Shown: positions 36,531-45,326 of the stretch, in pieces | How positions within the stretch are numbered: position 1 is the stretch's first letter | Layout: every line of letters begins with the position of its first letter | Assembly: GCF_000258765.1 (NCBI RefSeq) | Contig: NZ_AJLT01000042.1 | Coordinates: forward strand, 1-64,000 | Reading direction: 5' to 3' | DNA: 64,000 nt | DNA from: Gillisia marina | GTDB lineage: Bacteria > Bacteroidota > Bacteroidia > Flavobacteriales > Flavobacteriaceae | The notes under the pieces: model-generated | Told to the model about the DNA's origin: nothing | What the model saw: the letters and a program-made list of their open reading frames with translations, nothing else | Database searches by the model: none | Program-made: the position numbers and the translations under genes

Positions 36531-37295
36531 ATGAGAGCAGTTTTTTCTGAAGCATACAAGAATCAGCAATCTATAGTTGAAGACTTTGTTAATAATTTTT
36601 CTGACGAACAAGGAGAGTTATTTGGGAAAGGAGATAGGAATAAAATCAAGTTATTTCCACTTGATGGCAAGCTTATTAACATTAAATCCTTTAAGGTTCC
36701 AAATGCAGTAAACAAAATTGCTTACAGATTTTTAAGAAAATCTAAGGCAGAACGCTCCTTTAATTATGCTCAATACCTAATCTCGAAAAATATAGGCACA
36801 CCATATCCTATAGCTTTTGCTGAAAATAAAACAACTTTTTTTTTTCTTGAAAGCTACTATGTTAGTGAGCATTTGGAATGCAATCTTACCTACAGAGAGC
36901 TGGTTACACAGCCAAATTATCCGGATCACGAGAATATCCTCCGCGCTTTTACTAGATTTACCTTTGAATTACACCAAAAGAGAATTGAATTCTTAGATCA
37001 TTCTCCTGGTAACACATTGATTAAGAAGGATATTACAGGAGCTTATGAATTTTTTCTAGTAGATCTAAATAGAATGAATTTTAGAGACCTGAATTTTTTA
37101 GATAGAATGAAAAATTTTGCCAGACTTACTCCTAAAATAGAAATGGTGCAAATAATGGCCGATGAATATTCAAAATTGATAAAAGAGGATAAAGACATCG
37201 TTTTTGAAACGATGTGGAGATATACTCAAGAGTTTCAAAATAAGTTTAAGCGTAAAAAAGAATTAAAGAAAAAGCTAAAATTCTGGAAAGCTTAG
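36531..37295 (+). CDS. Kdo/WaaP-family lipopolysaccharide kinase-like protein
   Basis: This 254-residue protein has a protein-kinase-like fold of the Kdo/WaaP type, which phosphorylates LPS inner-core sugars. The catalytic loop is FLDHSPGNTLIKK (Asp and Asn positions) and the metal-binding Asp is in FFLVDLNRMNF. The N-terminal lobe has ILFPLDGK-like and IKSFKVPNAVNKIAYRFLRK. Target is unproven. It is on the plus strand, alone among minus-strand glycosyltransferases, and its stop overlaps the convergent neighbour by 4 bases. A run of ten T (36836-36845) codes Phe-Phe-Phe in an intact frame, useful as a control for the frameshift question. Confidence 0.75.
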   Translation: MRAVFSEAYKNQQSIVEDFVNNFSDEQGELFGKGDRNKIKLFPLDGKLINIKSFKVPNAVNKIAYRFLRKSKAERSFNYAQYLISKNIGTPYPIAFAENKTTFFFLESYYVSEHLECNLTYRELVTQPNYPDHENILRAFTRFTFELHQKRIEFLDHSPGNTLIKKDITGAYEFFLVDLNRMNFRDLNFLDRMKNFARLTPKIEMVQIMADEYSKLIKEDKDIVFETMWRYTQEFQNKFKRKKELKKKLKFWKA

Positions 37296-38368
37296 CCTGT
37301 TTTTTTCTTTCCGTTTAAGGGTCGCTTAACGGTCTTCAAGGTGAAATAATTGAGTTGCTTTCTTATTTTAAATTTTCTTATCAAATTAAGAGGTTTCTTT
37401 TTTAGATTCGATCTATCGCTATTTAAAAATGTTATACAACTATTTATTACTCGCTGGCTGGAATTTCCATCGGAATAGGGGTGCGTAATTTTAATATAAT
37501 TCTGAATAGCAGCCATAATAGTTTTTGGCTTGGTTAGCGCCTTCGTTAGAGCTGCTTCAATTTCAGAGATATCTGTAATATCAATAAAATGGTCTCCCGG
37601 TTTATTGTTATTAAAAGTTACTACTGGTTTTCCTTGAAGTATAAATTCCGTAATTGCTGATGTGGTATCAGAAAACATAATATCTGCTTTTTTGAAAAGC
37701 GGAATTATATCCGTAGTATCGTAATAGGTGAGGTTCTCATTTTGCATATTCTTGAAAACTTCCACTTTTTCTTTGGGTAATTTTGGATGTAAAACTACCT
37801 TAAATTCCCACTTTCCTATTTTAGATAATCTTTTAATTTCATTTACAACTTGCTCGTTGTAAGTTAAGCTGTATTTTGGAGAGAAAGTAGAAGAGATTAA
37901 TATAACGGGTTTTTCTAAAGAATTTTCTTCTATTGGGAATAAAGGATCAACTTTGGACCAACCTGTTTCTATGACTTCAAAATGCTTGTGTTGTTTTTGT
38001 AATTTCTTAAAGGGGCCAGTTGTAGAAGGACCTTGTGTACAATATAGGTCGAAAAACCCTCGTATTCTAAAATGACCTTTTTTGAAACTATGTTTATTGG
38101 CTAGAAATCCATGGAAAATCTGAACTTTAATTCCCGGAATAAAATCTGCTAAACTATCGGTAATAGTCAACACAATATGTGGGTTATATGAAATGACATC
38201 TTCTATGGTATTAAGAAGTTCACCGTGTTTTGGGAAATACGCTTTTGTATAATCCAGATCCGAAAACCATTTTACTTCATAGCCTTGCTTTAAAATTTCT
38301 TCTTGAAGCGGGGCACCAATGGGTAATGCATAGGTATGACTTATATAAATTAAAAACCGATACTTCAT
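37292..38368 (-). CDS. CDP-glycerol glycerophosphotransferase-like protein
   Basis: This 358-residue protein resembles the CDP-glycerol:poly(glycerophosphate) glycerophosphotransferase / GT-B superfamily. Seen: LIYISHTYALPIGAPLQEEIL, VQIFHGFLANKHSFKKG, GWSKVDPLFPIEEN, then LISSTFSPKYSLTYNE and ADIMFSDTTSAITEFILQGKPVV, the latter being the family donor-site segment (SD-T-S). In Gram-negative bacteria such enzymes act in surface polysaccharide or LPS assembly. It overlaps the GT9 gene by one base (stop/start), so the two form a unit that begins at dapD. Substrate not known. Confidence 0.72.
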   Translation of the reverse strand: MKYRFLIYISHTYALPIGAPLQEEILKQGYEVKWFSDLDYTKAYFPKHGELLNTIEDVISYNPHIVLTITDSLADFIPGIKVQIFHGFLANKHSFKKGHFRIRGFFDLYCTQGPSTTGPFKKLQKQHKHFEVIETGWSKVDPLFPIEENSLEKPVILISSTFSPKYSLTYNEQVVNEIKRLSKIGKWEFKVVLHPKLPKEKVEVFKNMQNENLTYYDTTDIIPLFKKADIMFSDTTSAITEFILQGKPVVTFNNNKPGDHFIDITDISEIEAALTKALTKPKTIMAAIQNYIKITHPYSDGNSSQRVINSCITFLNSDRSNLKKKPLNLIRKFKIRKQLNYFTLKTVKRPLNGKKKTG

Positions 38369-39429
38369 TATTTACTCCTAGGGTTTATGAAATTTAGCAA
38401 TTTTTCTTCAAAATACGAAGGTTTAAATTGGCTGTATAATTCTTTAGATTTTTTCTGAATATATCTATTGGACTGATTGAGAAATAACTCCGGTTTGTAA
38501 TCTTTAATGTGTACCGAAACATTTGTTGTTCCATTTTCGTACATACTCCAATTCTCCTTTGGTACACCTGGTGAAAAAATAGAAAATGTAGGTACGTCCA
38601 ATGCTTTAGCCATATTAACTGCACCTCCCTCATTTCCAATAAGGCCATCACAATGAGAAGTAAGCGCAAGAAATTCTCTAAGATCTTTTCCAAACAAATC
38701 TAAAAAGATAGACTTTTGGGTTTCAGGATTGCACAGCTGATAAATTTTTGATGCATCCTCCTTCTGACTTGGAATATAATTGAAAAGTAATTGTGCATTT
38801 GTTTTAAATACTATAAAATCTAAAACCTCAGCGAGGTATGCTTTAGGATAGGTTTTAACCGCTGAACTTCCCAAAACCGAAATCATATAAAGTGGTTTAC
38901 TGCTAACAATTCCCACATTCTCTAATTGCTGTTTTGCTTTTAGCTTTTCTTCAGCAGTTAGATAAATTTTAGGTTTAATCTCCTTAGGAATGTTTTTTAA
39001 AACTGGATTTAATAAAAGTAACCGCTTTTCTACCGCCGGACCTGCATTGGTTTGTGCAGTGATATTTCTATTAAAATGACGGGTGTGAAAGGGCTTTGTA
39101 TACCATTTATTAAAAGAAACCCGAATGGTGGCTCCAGAATATAAGCTAGTAATTGCTGAACCTAATTTGGCATATACATCTATCACAGCATCATAACGCT
39201 CCTTTTTTACCTCGCCAAGAAAGGTAGCGAATTGGATTGCTTTTTTAGTTTTCTCCTCAAAATGAAGTATTTTATCTATAAACGGATTATGCTCAAGCAC
39301 CGGTTTGGTATGAGCATAAACGAGATAATGCAATTCTGCATTTGGATACTCATTGCGTAGTGCTTCAAACAGAATAGAAGAAGTTAGCACGTCTCCTATC
39401 ATTTTCTGCTGAATCACTAATATTTTCAT
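38368..39429 (-). CDS. Glycosyltransferase family 9 (heptosyltransferase-like)
   Basis: This 353-residue GT9 protein resembles ADP-heptose:LPS heptosyltransferases, which add heptose to the LPS core. Features: ILVIQQKMIGDVLTSSILFEAL (N-terminal start), KPLYMISVLGSSAVKTYP (the second-domain loop), and CDGLIGNEGGAVNMAKALDVPTFSIF (the GNEGG donor-binding motif). The ends meet the next gene without a gap. It follows dapD by 34 bases. Whether the sugar is heptose is uncertain because Bacteroidota cores vary. Confidence 0.87.
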   Translation of the reverse strand: MKILVIQQKMIGDVLTSSILFEALRNEYPNAELHYLVYAHTKPVLEHNPFIDKILHFEEKTKKAIQFATFLGEVKKERYDAVIDVYAKLGSAITSLYSGATIRVSFNKWYTKPFHTRHFNRNITAQTNAGPAVEKRLLLLNPVLKNIPKEIKPKIYLTAEEKLKAKQQLENVGIVSSKPLYMISVLGSSAVKTYPKAYLAEVLDFIVFKTNAQLLFNYIPSQKEDASKIYQLCNPETQKSIFLDLFGKDLREFLALTSHCDGLIGNEGGAVNMAKALDVPTFSIFSPGVPKENWSMYENGTTNVSVHIKDYKPELFLNQSNRYIQKKSKELYSQFKPSYFEEKLLNFINPRSK

Positions 39430-39463
39430 TCTAATTTATATTTACTTCAGATTAAGGAGAATT

Positions 39464-40279
39464 TTATACCGCTACATTATATTCCCTTAAAGCATCATTT
39501 AGTGAGGTTTTTTTATTGGTGCTTTCTTTTCGCTGACCAATTATCAAGGCACATGGCACTTGAAATTCACCTGCGGGGAATTTTTTAGTATAGCTTCCAG
39601 GGATCACTACAGATCTTGCGGGAATATATCCTTTAAATTCCTTTGGTTCAGTTCCGGTTACATCTATAATTTTGGTAGAACCTGTAAGCACCACATTCGC
39701 TCCCAAAACAGCCTCTTTTTCTACTCGTATTCCTTCAACTACAATACAACGGGAACCAATGAAGGCGTTGTCTTCTATAATCACCGGAGCGGCTTGTAAA
39801 GGTTCAAGGACTCCTCCAATTCCAACACCTCCGCTTAAATGTACATTTTTACCTATTTGCGCACAACTTCCCACCGTTGCCCAAGTATCAACCATAGTTC
39901 CTTCGTCCACATATGCACCAATATTTACATAACTAGGCATTAAAATCACTCCGCTGGAAATATAAGCCCCGTGTCTGGCAACTGCATTTGGTACTACACG
40001 AATTCCTTTTTCTTTATACCCGCGCTTAAGGGGCATTTTATCATGATACTCAAAAATACCAGCCTCTAAAGTTTCCATCTTTTGAATTGGAAAATAAAGC
40101 ACCACCGCTTTTTTAACCCATTCATTCACCTGCCATCCATTTTCGGTAGGCTCCGCAACTCTTAATTCTCCTTCATCTAAAAGAGTGATTACTTTTCTTA
40201 TGGCGTTAATAGTGGATTCTTCTTTTAACAACTCCCTGTTTTCCCAGGCTTCTGATATTTGAGCTTCTAATGATTGCAT
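39464..40279 (-). CDS. dapD: Tetrahydrodipicolinate N-succinyltransferase
   Basis: DapD adds a succinyl group to 2,3,4,5-tetrahydrodipicolinate in lysine and diaminopimelate synthesis, so it feeds peptidoglycan. The 271-residue protein has a short helical N-terminal domain and a left-handed beta helix: ARHGAYISSGVILMPSYVNI, GAYVDEGTMVDTWATVGSCA, GGVGIGGVLEPLQAAPVIIED, and GSRCIVVEGIRVEKEAVLG. I start at the ATG at 40279 (MQSLEAQISEAW), although the frame is open 17 codons more; a -7 element lies at 40295-40302, between the two candidate starts, so the later one is right. It precedes GT9 and the CDP-glycerol-type gene. Confidence 0.93.
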   Translation of the reverse strand: MQSLEAQISEAWENRELLKEESTINAIRKVITLLDEGELRVAEPTENGWQVNEWVKKAVVLYFPIQKMETLEAGIFEYHDKMPLKRGYKEKGIRVVPNAVARHGAYISSGVILMPSYVNIGAYVDEGTMVDTWATVGSCAQIGKNVHLSGGVGIGGVLEPLQAAPVIIEDNAFIGSRCIVVEGIRVEKEAVLGANVVLTGSTKIIDVTGTEPKEFKGYIPARSVVIPGSYTKKFPAGEFQVPCALIIGQRKESTNKKTSLNDALREYNVAV

Positions 40280-40294
40280 GTATATAATTTTTAG

Positions 40295-40352
40295 CAAATA
40301 TAACTGCTTCACAGCAATTTTTGGATGCATAGAGATATAAACCTTACCTTTG
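40295..40352. promoter_or_regulatory. Divergent promoter pair between dapD and ruvX
   Basis: On the minus strand, TATATTTG at 40302-40295 matches TAnnTTTG for dapD. On the plus strand, TTTG at 40320-40323 and TACCTTTG at 40345-40352 (21-base spacer) match the -33/-7 pair for ruvX, 13 bases before its ATG. The two -7 elements are 42 bases apart. Confidence 0.6.
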
Positions 40353-40365
40353 CCTAAAATTTACT

Positions 40366-40773
40366 ATGGCAAGAATTTTGGCCTTGGATTATGGTACAAA
40401 ACGTACGGGAATCGCAGTTACAGATGAAATGCAGATCATAGCTTCAGGCCTTACTACGGTTGATACCAGAGAATTAATGAAATTTTTGGAATCTTATTTT
40501 GTTTCAGAAAATGTAGAACTGGTATTAGTAGGGGAACCTAAGCAAATGGATAATTCTGCTTCTCAAAGTGAAGTAGCAATTTCAGAATTCATTAAAAAAT
40601 TCGTGCTTAAGTTTCCAATAATGCAAGTAAAAAGAGTGGACGAACGCTTTACCTCTAAAATGGCTGTTAAGACCATGATAGATAGCGGACTTAAAAAGAA
40701 AAAACGTCAAAATAAAGCCTTAGTAGACGAAATAAGCGCGACTATAATATTACAGTCTTATTTATATTCTTAA
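40366..40773 (+). CDS. ruvX: Putative pre-16S rRNA nuclease / Holliday-junction resolvase-like YqgF
   Basis: RuvX/YqgF is an RNase H-fold nuclease that, in E. coli, trims the 5' end of 16S rRNA precursor; older annotation names it a Holliday junction resolvase. The 135-residue protein has ILALDYGTKRTGIAVTDEM (first acidic residue), VELVLVGEPKQMDNSAS and VKRVDERFTSKMAVKTM (later acidic residues), and ends with LVDEISATIILQSYL. It starts a plus-strand group with def, DUF5606 and mazG. Confidence 0.92.
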   Translation: MARILALDYGTKRTGIAVTDEMQIIASGLTTVDTRELMKFLESYFVSENVELVLVGEPKQMDNSASQSEVAISEFIKKFVLKFPIMQVKRVDERFTSKMAVKTMIDSGLKKKKRQNKALVDEISATIILQSYLYS

Positions 40774-40809
40774 AAAATTCAATATTAAACTTTCAATATT
40801 TATTTTAAA

Positions 40810-41400
40810 ATGATTTTACCCATTGTAGCCTACGGAGATCCTGTGTTAAGGAAAAAGGGAATTGAGATCTCAGAAGATTATCCAAAATTAAAAGAATTTA
40901 TTGCAGACATGTGGGAAACCATGTACGAGGCTGTGGGAGTTGGACTAGCGGCACCACAAGTAGGTCGAGCTATTCGGTTATTTATAATAGATCCTTCACC
41001 ATTTGCGGATGATGAACATGTGAGTGAAGAAGAAAGTGCCCAGCTTGCAGAGATGAAAATGGTTTTTATAAATCCAAAGATCATTACAGAGGAAGGCGAA
41101 GAATGGGCATTTAATGAGGGTTGTTTAAGTATCCCAGATGTTCGAGAAGATGTATTTAGAAAACCAACTATAACTATCGAATATTTGGATGAAAATTTTG
41201 AATCTCAAACCAAGACCTTTTCCGGAATAGGAGCGAGGGTGATTCAGCATGAATACGATCATATTGAAGGAATTCTATTCACTGATAAACTATCCAGTCT
41301 TAAAAAGCGTTTAATTAAAGGAAAACTGACAAATATCTCAAAAGGAAAAGTGCATGCCGATTATAGAATGCGTTTTCCACTGATGAAAAAAGGACGTTAA
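40810..41400 (+). CDS. def: Peptide deformylase
   Basis: Def removes the formyl group from the N-terminal methionine of new proteins. The 196-residue enzyme has the three classic motifs: GVGLAAPQVG, EGCLSIPD and QHEYDHIEG, with Cys, two His and the catalytic Glu. An insert of about 15 residues (EHVSEEESAQLAEMKM) before the second motif is typical of Bacteroidota forms. Start ATG at 40810, 36 bases after ruvX. No fmt gene is visible beside it. Confidence 0.95.
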   Translation: MILPIVAYGDPVLRKKGIEISEDYPKLKEFIADMWETMYEAVGVGLAAPQVGRAIRLFIIDPSPFADDEHVSEEESAQLAEMKMVFINPKIITEEGEEWAFNEGCLSIPDVREDVFRKPTITIEYLDENFESQTKTFSGIGARVIQHEYDHIEGILFTDKLSSLKKRLIKGKLTNISKGKVHADYRMRFPLMKKGR

Positions 41401-41458
41401 TCCTTTTGATATTAATTAGAGAGAATAGATATTTGCCAACCAAAATTTATAATATAAT

Positions 41459-41914
41459 ATGGGTTTAGAAAAGATTTTATCAATTTCCGGAAAACCGGGA
41501 TTATACGAGTTATCAGCACAAACTAGAGGAGGTTTTATCGCTAAATCTATAATAGATCAGAAAAAGATTGCAGTAAATGTGCGTCACAACGTAAGTTTAT
41601 TAAGTGAGATTGCTATTTATACCTATTCTGAAGAAGTTCCTTTAGGTACTATTTTTCAGAAAATGTTTGACAAGGAAGATGGAAAAGAAGCGATCAGCGC
41701 CAAAGCATCAAAAAAAGAACTAGAAGCTTATTTTTCTGAAGTACTTCCAGATTACGATGTAGAAAGAGTGTACCAGAGCGATATCAAAAAAGTGATTCAA
41801 TGGTATAATTTATTGATTAGTAATGGATTCACAGAATTTTCTGTTGAAGAAAAAGCTGATTCAGAAGAAAAAGCAGAATCTAAAGGGAAATCAACTTCAG
41901 ACGAGGAAGAATAA
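41459..41914 (+). CDS. DUF5606 family protein
   Basis: This 151-residue protein matches DUF5606, a small family of Bacteroidota with unknown function. The N-terminal part (GLEKILSISGKPGLYELSAQ, then TRGGFIAKSI) resembles an RNA-binding beta barrel; the C-terminus is acidic and Lys/Glu-rich (ADSEEKAESKGKSTSDEEE). It sits 58 bases after def and is followed by a terminator, in the same order commonly kept in relatives (recollection). A link to translation or RNA quality control would fit its place next to def, but this is inference. Confidence 0.8.
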   Translation: MGLEKILSISGKPGLYELSAQTRGGFIAKSIIDQKKIAVNVRHNVSLLSEIAIYTYSEEVPLGTIFQKMFDKEDGKEAISAKASKKELEAYFSEVLPDYDVERVYQSDIKKVIQWYNLLISNGFTEFSVEEKADSEEKAESKGKSTSDEEE

Positions 41915-41934
41915 ATTTTAGATTTAAATATATC

Positions 41935-41968
41935 AAAAAGCAGCTTTAAGTATTTATAGCTGCTTTTT
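41935..41968 (+). terminator. Terminator after the DUF5606 gene
   Basis: AAAAAGCAGCT and AGCTGCTTTTT form a perfect 11-pair stem with a 12-base loop, followed by more T. It separates the ruvX-def-DUF5606 group from mazG. Confidence 0.85.
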
Positions 41969-42043
41969 TTTTTATGCTAATAATTGAATTATTTAGCTTC
42001 AGAAATTAATCCACAATTGTAATTTTACAAAAAGCATAAGATC

Positions 42044-42817
42044 ATGAATTCCAGACAAGACCAACTGAAGGCCATCGATAGACTCCTTAGCATTATGGAT
42101 GAGTTAAGAGAGAAATGCCCTTGGGATAAAAAACAAACCATGGAGTCTTTAAGGCATCTAACCATAGAAGAGGTTTATGAGTTGGGAGATGCTATACTAG
42201 AAAAGGATTCCGATGAAATAAAAAAGGAGTTAGGAGATATTTTGCTTCATATTGTGTTTTACGCAAAGATCGGGAGTGAACAAATGAAATTTGATATCGC
42301 TGATGTTACCAATAGTATTTGCGATAAACTTATCGAGCGTCATCCTCATATTTATGGTGATGTAAAAGTTGCTAACGAAGAAGAAGTAAAGCAGAATTGG
42401 GAAAAGCTGAAACTTAAAGAAGGTAAAAAAAGCGTTTTAGAAGGAGTGCCTGTTTCTCTGCCGTCTTTAGTGAAAGCTAGTAGAATTCAGGAAAAAGTTG
42501 CGGGTGTAGGTTTCGATTGGGAAGAACCGCAACAAGTTTTTGAAAAATTGAAAGAAGAGCTAGAGGAACTTCAACATGAAGTAGATGTTGCCGATAAAGA
42601 TAAAATGGAGGCCGAATTTGGCGATGTATTATTCTCTATGATCAATTATGCTAGGTTCTTGAATATAAACCCGGAAACCGCCTTAGAAAGAACCAATAAG
42701 AAATTTATTAAACGTTTTCAGTATCTAGAAGGGAAAGCGCATGAGAGAAATACTCCCTTACGTAATATGAGTTTGGCAGAAATGGATATTTTCTGGGAGG
42801 AAGCTAAGACCTTATAA
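42044..42817 (+). CDS. mazG: Nucleoside triphosphate pyrophosphohydrolase MazG
   Basis: MazG hydrolyses NTPs and dNTPs to monophosphates and pyrophosphate and cleans the nucleotide pool; it is not the toxin MazF. The 257-residue protein has two MazG-type domains: the first with CPWDKKQTMESLRHLTIEEVYEL and GDILLHIVFYAK, the second with the ExxE12-28ExxD-like FEKLKEELEELQHEV and EAEFGDVLFSMINYARF. Both have the acidic Mg2+ ligands. It is alone behind a terminator, with a hairpin after its end. Start ATG at 42044. Confidence 0.93.
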   Translation: MNSRQDQLKAIDRLLSIMDELREKCPWDKKQTMESLRHLTIEEVYELGDAILEKDSDEIKKELGDILLHIVFYAKIGSEQMKFDIADVTNSICDKLIERHPHIYGDVKVANEEEVKQNWEKLKLKEGKKSVLEGVPVSLPSLVKASRIQEKVAGVGFDWEEPQQVFEKLKEELEELQHEVDVADKDKMEAEFGDVLFSMINYARFLNINPETALERTNKKFIKRFQYLEGKAHERNTPLRNMSLAEMDIFWEEAKTL

Positions 42818-42844
42818 TAATTGATTGGTGAATCTAAAAAACGC

Positions 42845-42866
42845 GAAGTTTAAAACTTCACTTTTT
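42845..42866 (+). terminator. Weak terminator after mazG
   Basis: GAAGTTT and AAACTTC form a 7-pair stem with a single-A centre, followed after two bases by TTTTT. Modest stability, but placed 28 bases after the mazG stop. Confidence 0.5.
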
Positions 42867-42894
42867 GTTTAAATTTAGATTTATTCATTATCGT

Positions 42895-42976
42895 CACCCT
42901 GTACTTGATTAAGGGTCTTTTAAAGGTGTAACGGTATGCTGAATAAATTCCGATAGCTATCGGATCAGTATGACGA
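42895..42976. repeat. Degenerate palindromic repeat with a perfect CCGATAGCTATCGG core
   Basis: CGTCACCCTG at 42892-42901 opens a copy of the intergenic repeat family, and ATGACGA near 42970 closes it as a degraded partner. Between them, CCGATAGCTATCGG at 42950-42963 is a perfect 14-base palindrome. I cannot assign a role. Confidence 0.55.
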
Positions 42977-43015
42977 CAGATCATAGTAATGTAGATGATT
43001 ACAAGATATTATATG

Positions 43016-43056
43016 AAAAATCCCCATCTCGAATTTATTTCAAGAAGGGGATTTTT
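43016..43056. terminator. Bidirectional terminator between mazG and DUF349 genes
   Basis: AAAAATCCCC and GGGGATTTTT are perfect 10-base arms around a 21-base loop containing a further weak stem; A and T flanks fit termination from both converging genes. Confidence 0.8.
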
Positions 43057-43084
43057 TAATTTTAAATCTGCTGATTAATTTCTT

Positions 43085-45214
43085 TTAGTACAAAGACTTT
43101 ACTTTTTGTAATTTCTCTTTCCAGATTTTCAATTGTTCTTTGTGCTCTGCAATATTTTCGTGCACTTTCTTAACTAACGGATTGTCATCATCTACGTTAG
43201 AAAAGAACTGTAGGTTATTTTCCAACTGGCGAATATCTGCTTTAGTTTCTTCAACTTTCTTGCTCAAGAAATAATGCTCATTTCGCAATTTCTTATCATC
43301 ATCTGCATCATTTAAAGTCTGAATTTTATTCTCATACTTCATCATCTCTGCTTTAGTATGATCTACATCCAATTTGGAGAATAATTGATCTAATGTTTTA
43401 TTGAATTTTCCTTCTATAAAACGCTTATTGTAAGGTACCCGCCCAATATTTTTCCAATCTTCTATGGCTTTTTTGATTGTTGGAAGATCTTTTTTCTTAT
43501 CTCCTTCTAATTCTAGTGCCTTTAAAGAATCTAGCAACTCTTTTTTCTGTTCAAAAGCCTTAGTTTCTTCCTCATTTTCTTCATTATTTGCTTTATGCAG
43601 ACGATCGAAAAAATGATTACAAGCTGCTTTAAATTGCTTCCATACCTTGTCGCTATCCTTTCTAGGTACGTGCCCAACCTTTTTCCAGTCGGTTTGTATC
43701 TTCTTCATTAAAGGCATCGTCGCCTTAAGATCTTCGTTATCCTTATTATCTTCAGCAATCTGAATTAGCTCTTTTTTCTTATTGAGATTTTCATATTGCT
43801 CCTTTTTCAAGGATTTATAATAGGCATTTTTATTACGATTAAATTGTCTTACAACTTGTTTAAATGTACTCCAGGTAGCTTCATTCTTATCTCTAGGCAC
43901 TTTACCTGCGTCAAAAAAGGATTGTCTTAAAACTTCTATTTCCTTTATTTTTTGTTGCCATTGGTTGTGTGAATTAAAATTGGTTTCAGCAATAGCTCTT
44001 ATTTTTGCTATGATATCCTCTTTTACTTCAAGATTTTTTTCGAATCCCTTCTCCAGATCGTCATAATATGATTGACGTTGATCATGAATTTTACGTGTAG
44101 CTTCACTAAATCGCTCCCAAATATCATCTCTAAACTCTTTTGCAACAGGACCTAACTCTTCCTTCCACATTTTGTGCAGCATTTGTAATTCCCTAAATGC
44201 ACGATTAGTATCGGTTTCTAGGGTTAACTCTTCTGCACGGTCTATGATTTTTAATTTTTGTTCTAGATTATGTTTAAAATCCATATCTCTAAAATCCCTA
44301 TTGAGATGAAGAAAATCATAAAAATTCTCAACATGGTGATGGTACGTGTTCCACACAGTATTGTATTTATCTCTTGGGATGGCTCCTGCAGTGCGCCACT
44401 TATCTTGTAATTCCTTAAAATGTTTATAGGTAGTATTTATATTTTCTTCTACTCCTAAAAGACCTTTTAACTCCTCTATTATTTCCAGCCTTAAATTTAG
44501 GTTCTTATTCAGGTCCTGTTTAAGTTGCTGGTAGTACTTATTTCTTTTTTCCTTATAATCGAAATATACAGAATTGAATTCCTTCTTAATTGGTGTAGAA
44601 TAATGGAAATCAATTATATTTCCACCATCAGCAAGAAATTCTTCTTTTTTCTCTTCTAATTCTTCACCAAACTTTGCATTAAATTCCGCCTTAATTTCTT
44701 CAATATGCTCCTTGATCGCTTGAATTTTCTCAGACTTAACAAGTCGAGCCATTTCTGCAACCAATGCTTCTTTTGTCATGGAATGAAAATCCTTCTTTTC
44801 AATTCCGTGGCGCTCTGTAGCTGTTTCATCTTCGCTGTCTTCGGCTACAGAATCTTCAAATTCAGACTGAACACTTTTCTTTTCTGTTGAAACCGGGGTT
44901 TCTTCTTCTTCCTCATCGTCCAGATCCTGATCTTTGCTGAGTTCGTGTTCTTTTTCTTCAGTTTCAGAGGATTTGCTAGGAGTTTGACTTTCGTCCACCA
45001 TAGCATGCTCTAACTCATATTTTTCTTTCTCTGAAGTCTTTTCTTTTGATTTTTCAGAATCTGAAAATGAAGGGTCTTTGGTTTCATCTTCATTGCGCTC
45101 CTTTTTGTTTTCTGAAGTAGTTGCTTCGTCGGTAGAAGTAACTATTTCAGAAGTGTTCTGATCTTCTTTTGGGAGGTCTTCATTCTTCATTTTTTCATTT
45201 TCTTGCTGAGACAT
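43085..45214 (-). CDS. DUF349 repeat protein with an acidic N-terminal region
   Basis: This 709-residue protein has an Asp/Glu/Ser-rich, likely disordered N-terminal part (about residues 1-145) and then about five DUF349 repeats. Each repeat has the pattern W-aromatic-basic, for example LQDKWRTAGAIPRDKYNTVWNTYHHH, LHKMWKEELGPVAKEFRDDIWERF, WKKVGHVPRKDSDKVWKQF and WKNIGRVPYNKRF, with the P-R/K-K-D/N core. DUF349 function is not settled. Coiled-coil helices join the repeats. I start at the ATG at 45214; a TTG three codons earlier is weaker. It is the last gene of a long minus-strand run. Confidence 0.87.
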   Translation of the reverse strand: MSQQENEKMKNEDLPKEDQNTSEIVTSTDEATTSENKKERNEDETKDPSFSDSEKSKEKTSEKEKYELEHAMVDESQTPSKSSETEEKEHELSKDQDLDDEEEEETPVSTEKKSVQSEFEDSVAEDSEDETATERHGIEKKDFHSMTKEALVAEMARLVKSEKIQAIKEHIEEIKAEFNAKFGEELEEKKEEFLADGGNIIDFHYSTPIKKEFNSVYFDYKEKRNKYYQQLKQDLNKNLNLRLEIIEELKGLLGVEENINTTYKHFKELQDKWRTAGAIPRDKYNTVWNTYHHHVENFYDFLHLNRDFRDMDFKHNLEQKLKIIDRAEELTLETDTNRAFRELQMLHKMWKEELGPVAKEFRDDIWERFSEATRKIHDQRQSYYDDLEKGFEKNLEVKEDIIAKIRAIAETNFNSHNQWQQKIKEIEVLRQSFFDAGKVPRDKNEATWSTFKQVVRQFNRNKNAYYKSLKKEQYENLNKKKELIQIAEDNKDNEDLKATMPLMKKIQTDWKKVGHVPRKDSDKVWKQFKAACNHFFDRLHKANNEENEEETKAFEQKKELLDSLKALELEGDKKKDLPTIKKAIEDWKNIGRVPYNKRFIEGKFNKTLDQLFSKLDVDHTKAEMMKYENKIQTLNDADDDKKLRNEHYFLSKKVEETKADIRQLENNLQFFSNVDDDNPLVKKVHENIAEHKEQLKIWKEKLQKVKSLY

Positions 45215-45326
45215 ATCTTTCAATGTTAAGGTTCGTCAAAATATTTAATGCTGAAAGATAACAACTCCATAAAGACCTAACAAGGTTTTATATCATTTTA
45301 TGGCTTGAGAGAATAAACGTGTTAAA

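Noticed and set aside
40280-40330. Longer N-terminus for DapD
   Set aside because: The upstream start would lie beyond the -7 element at 40295-40302, and the family begins at MQSLEAQI.
42044-42817. Toxin-antitoxin module suggested by the name MazG
   Set aside because: The protein is the two-domain NTP pyrophosphohydrolase; no mazE or mazF is near.
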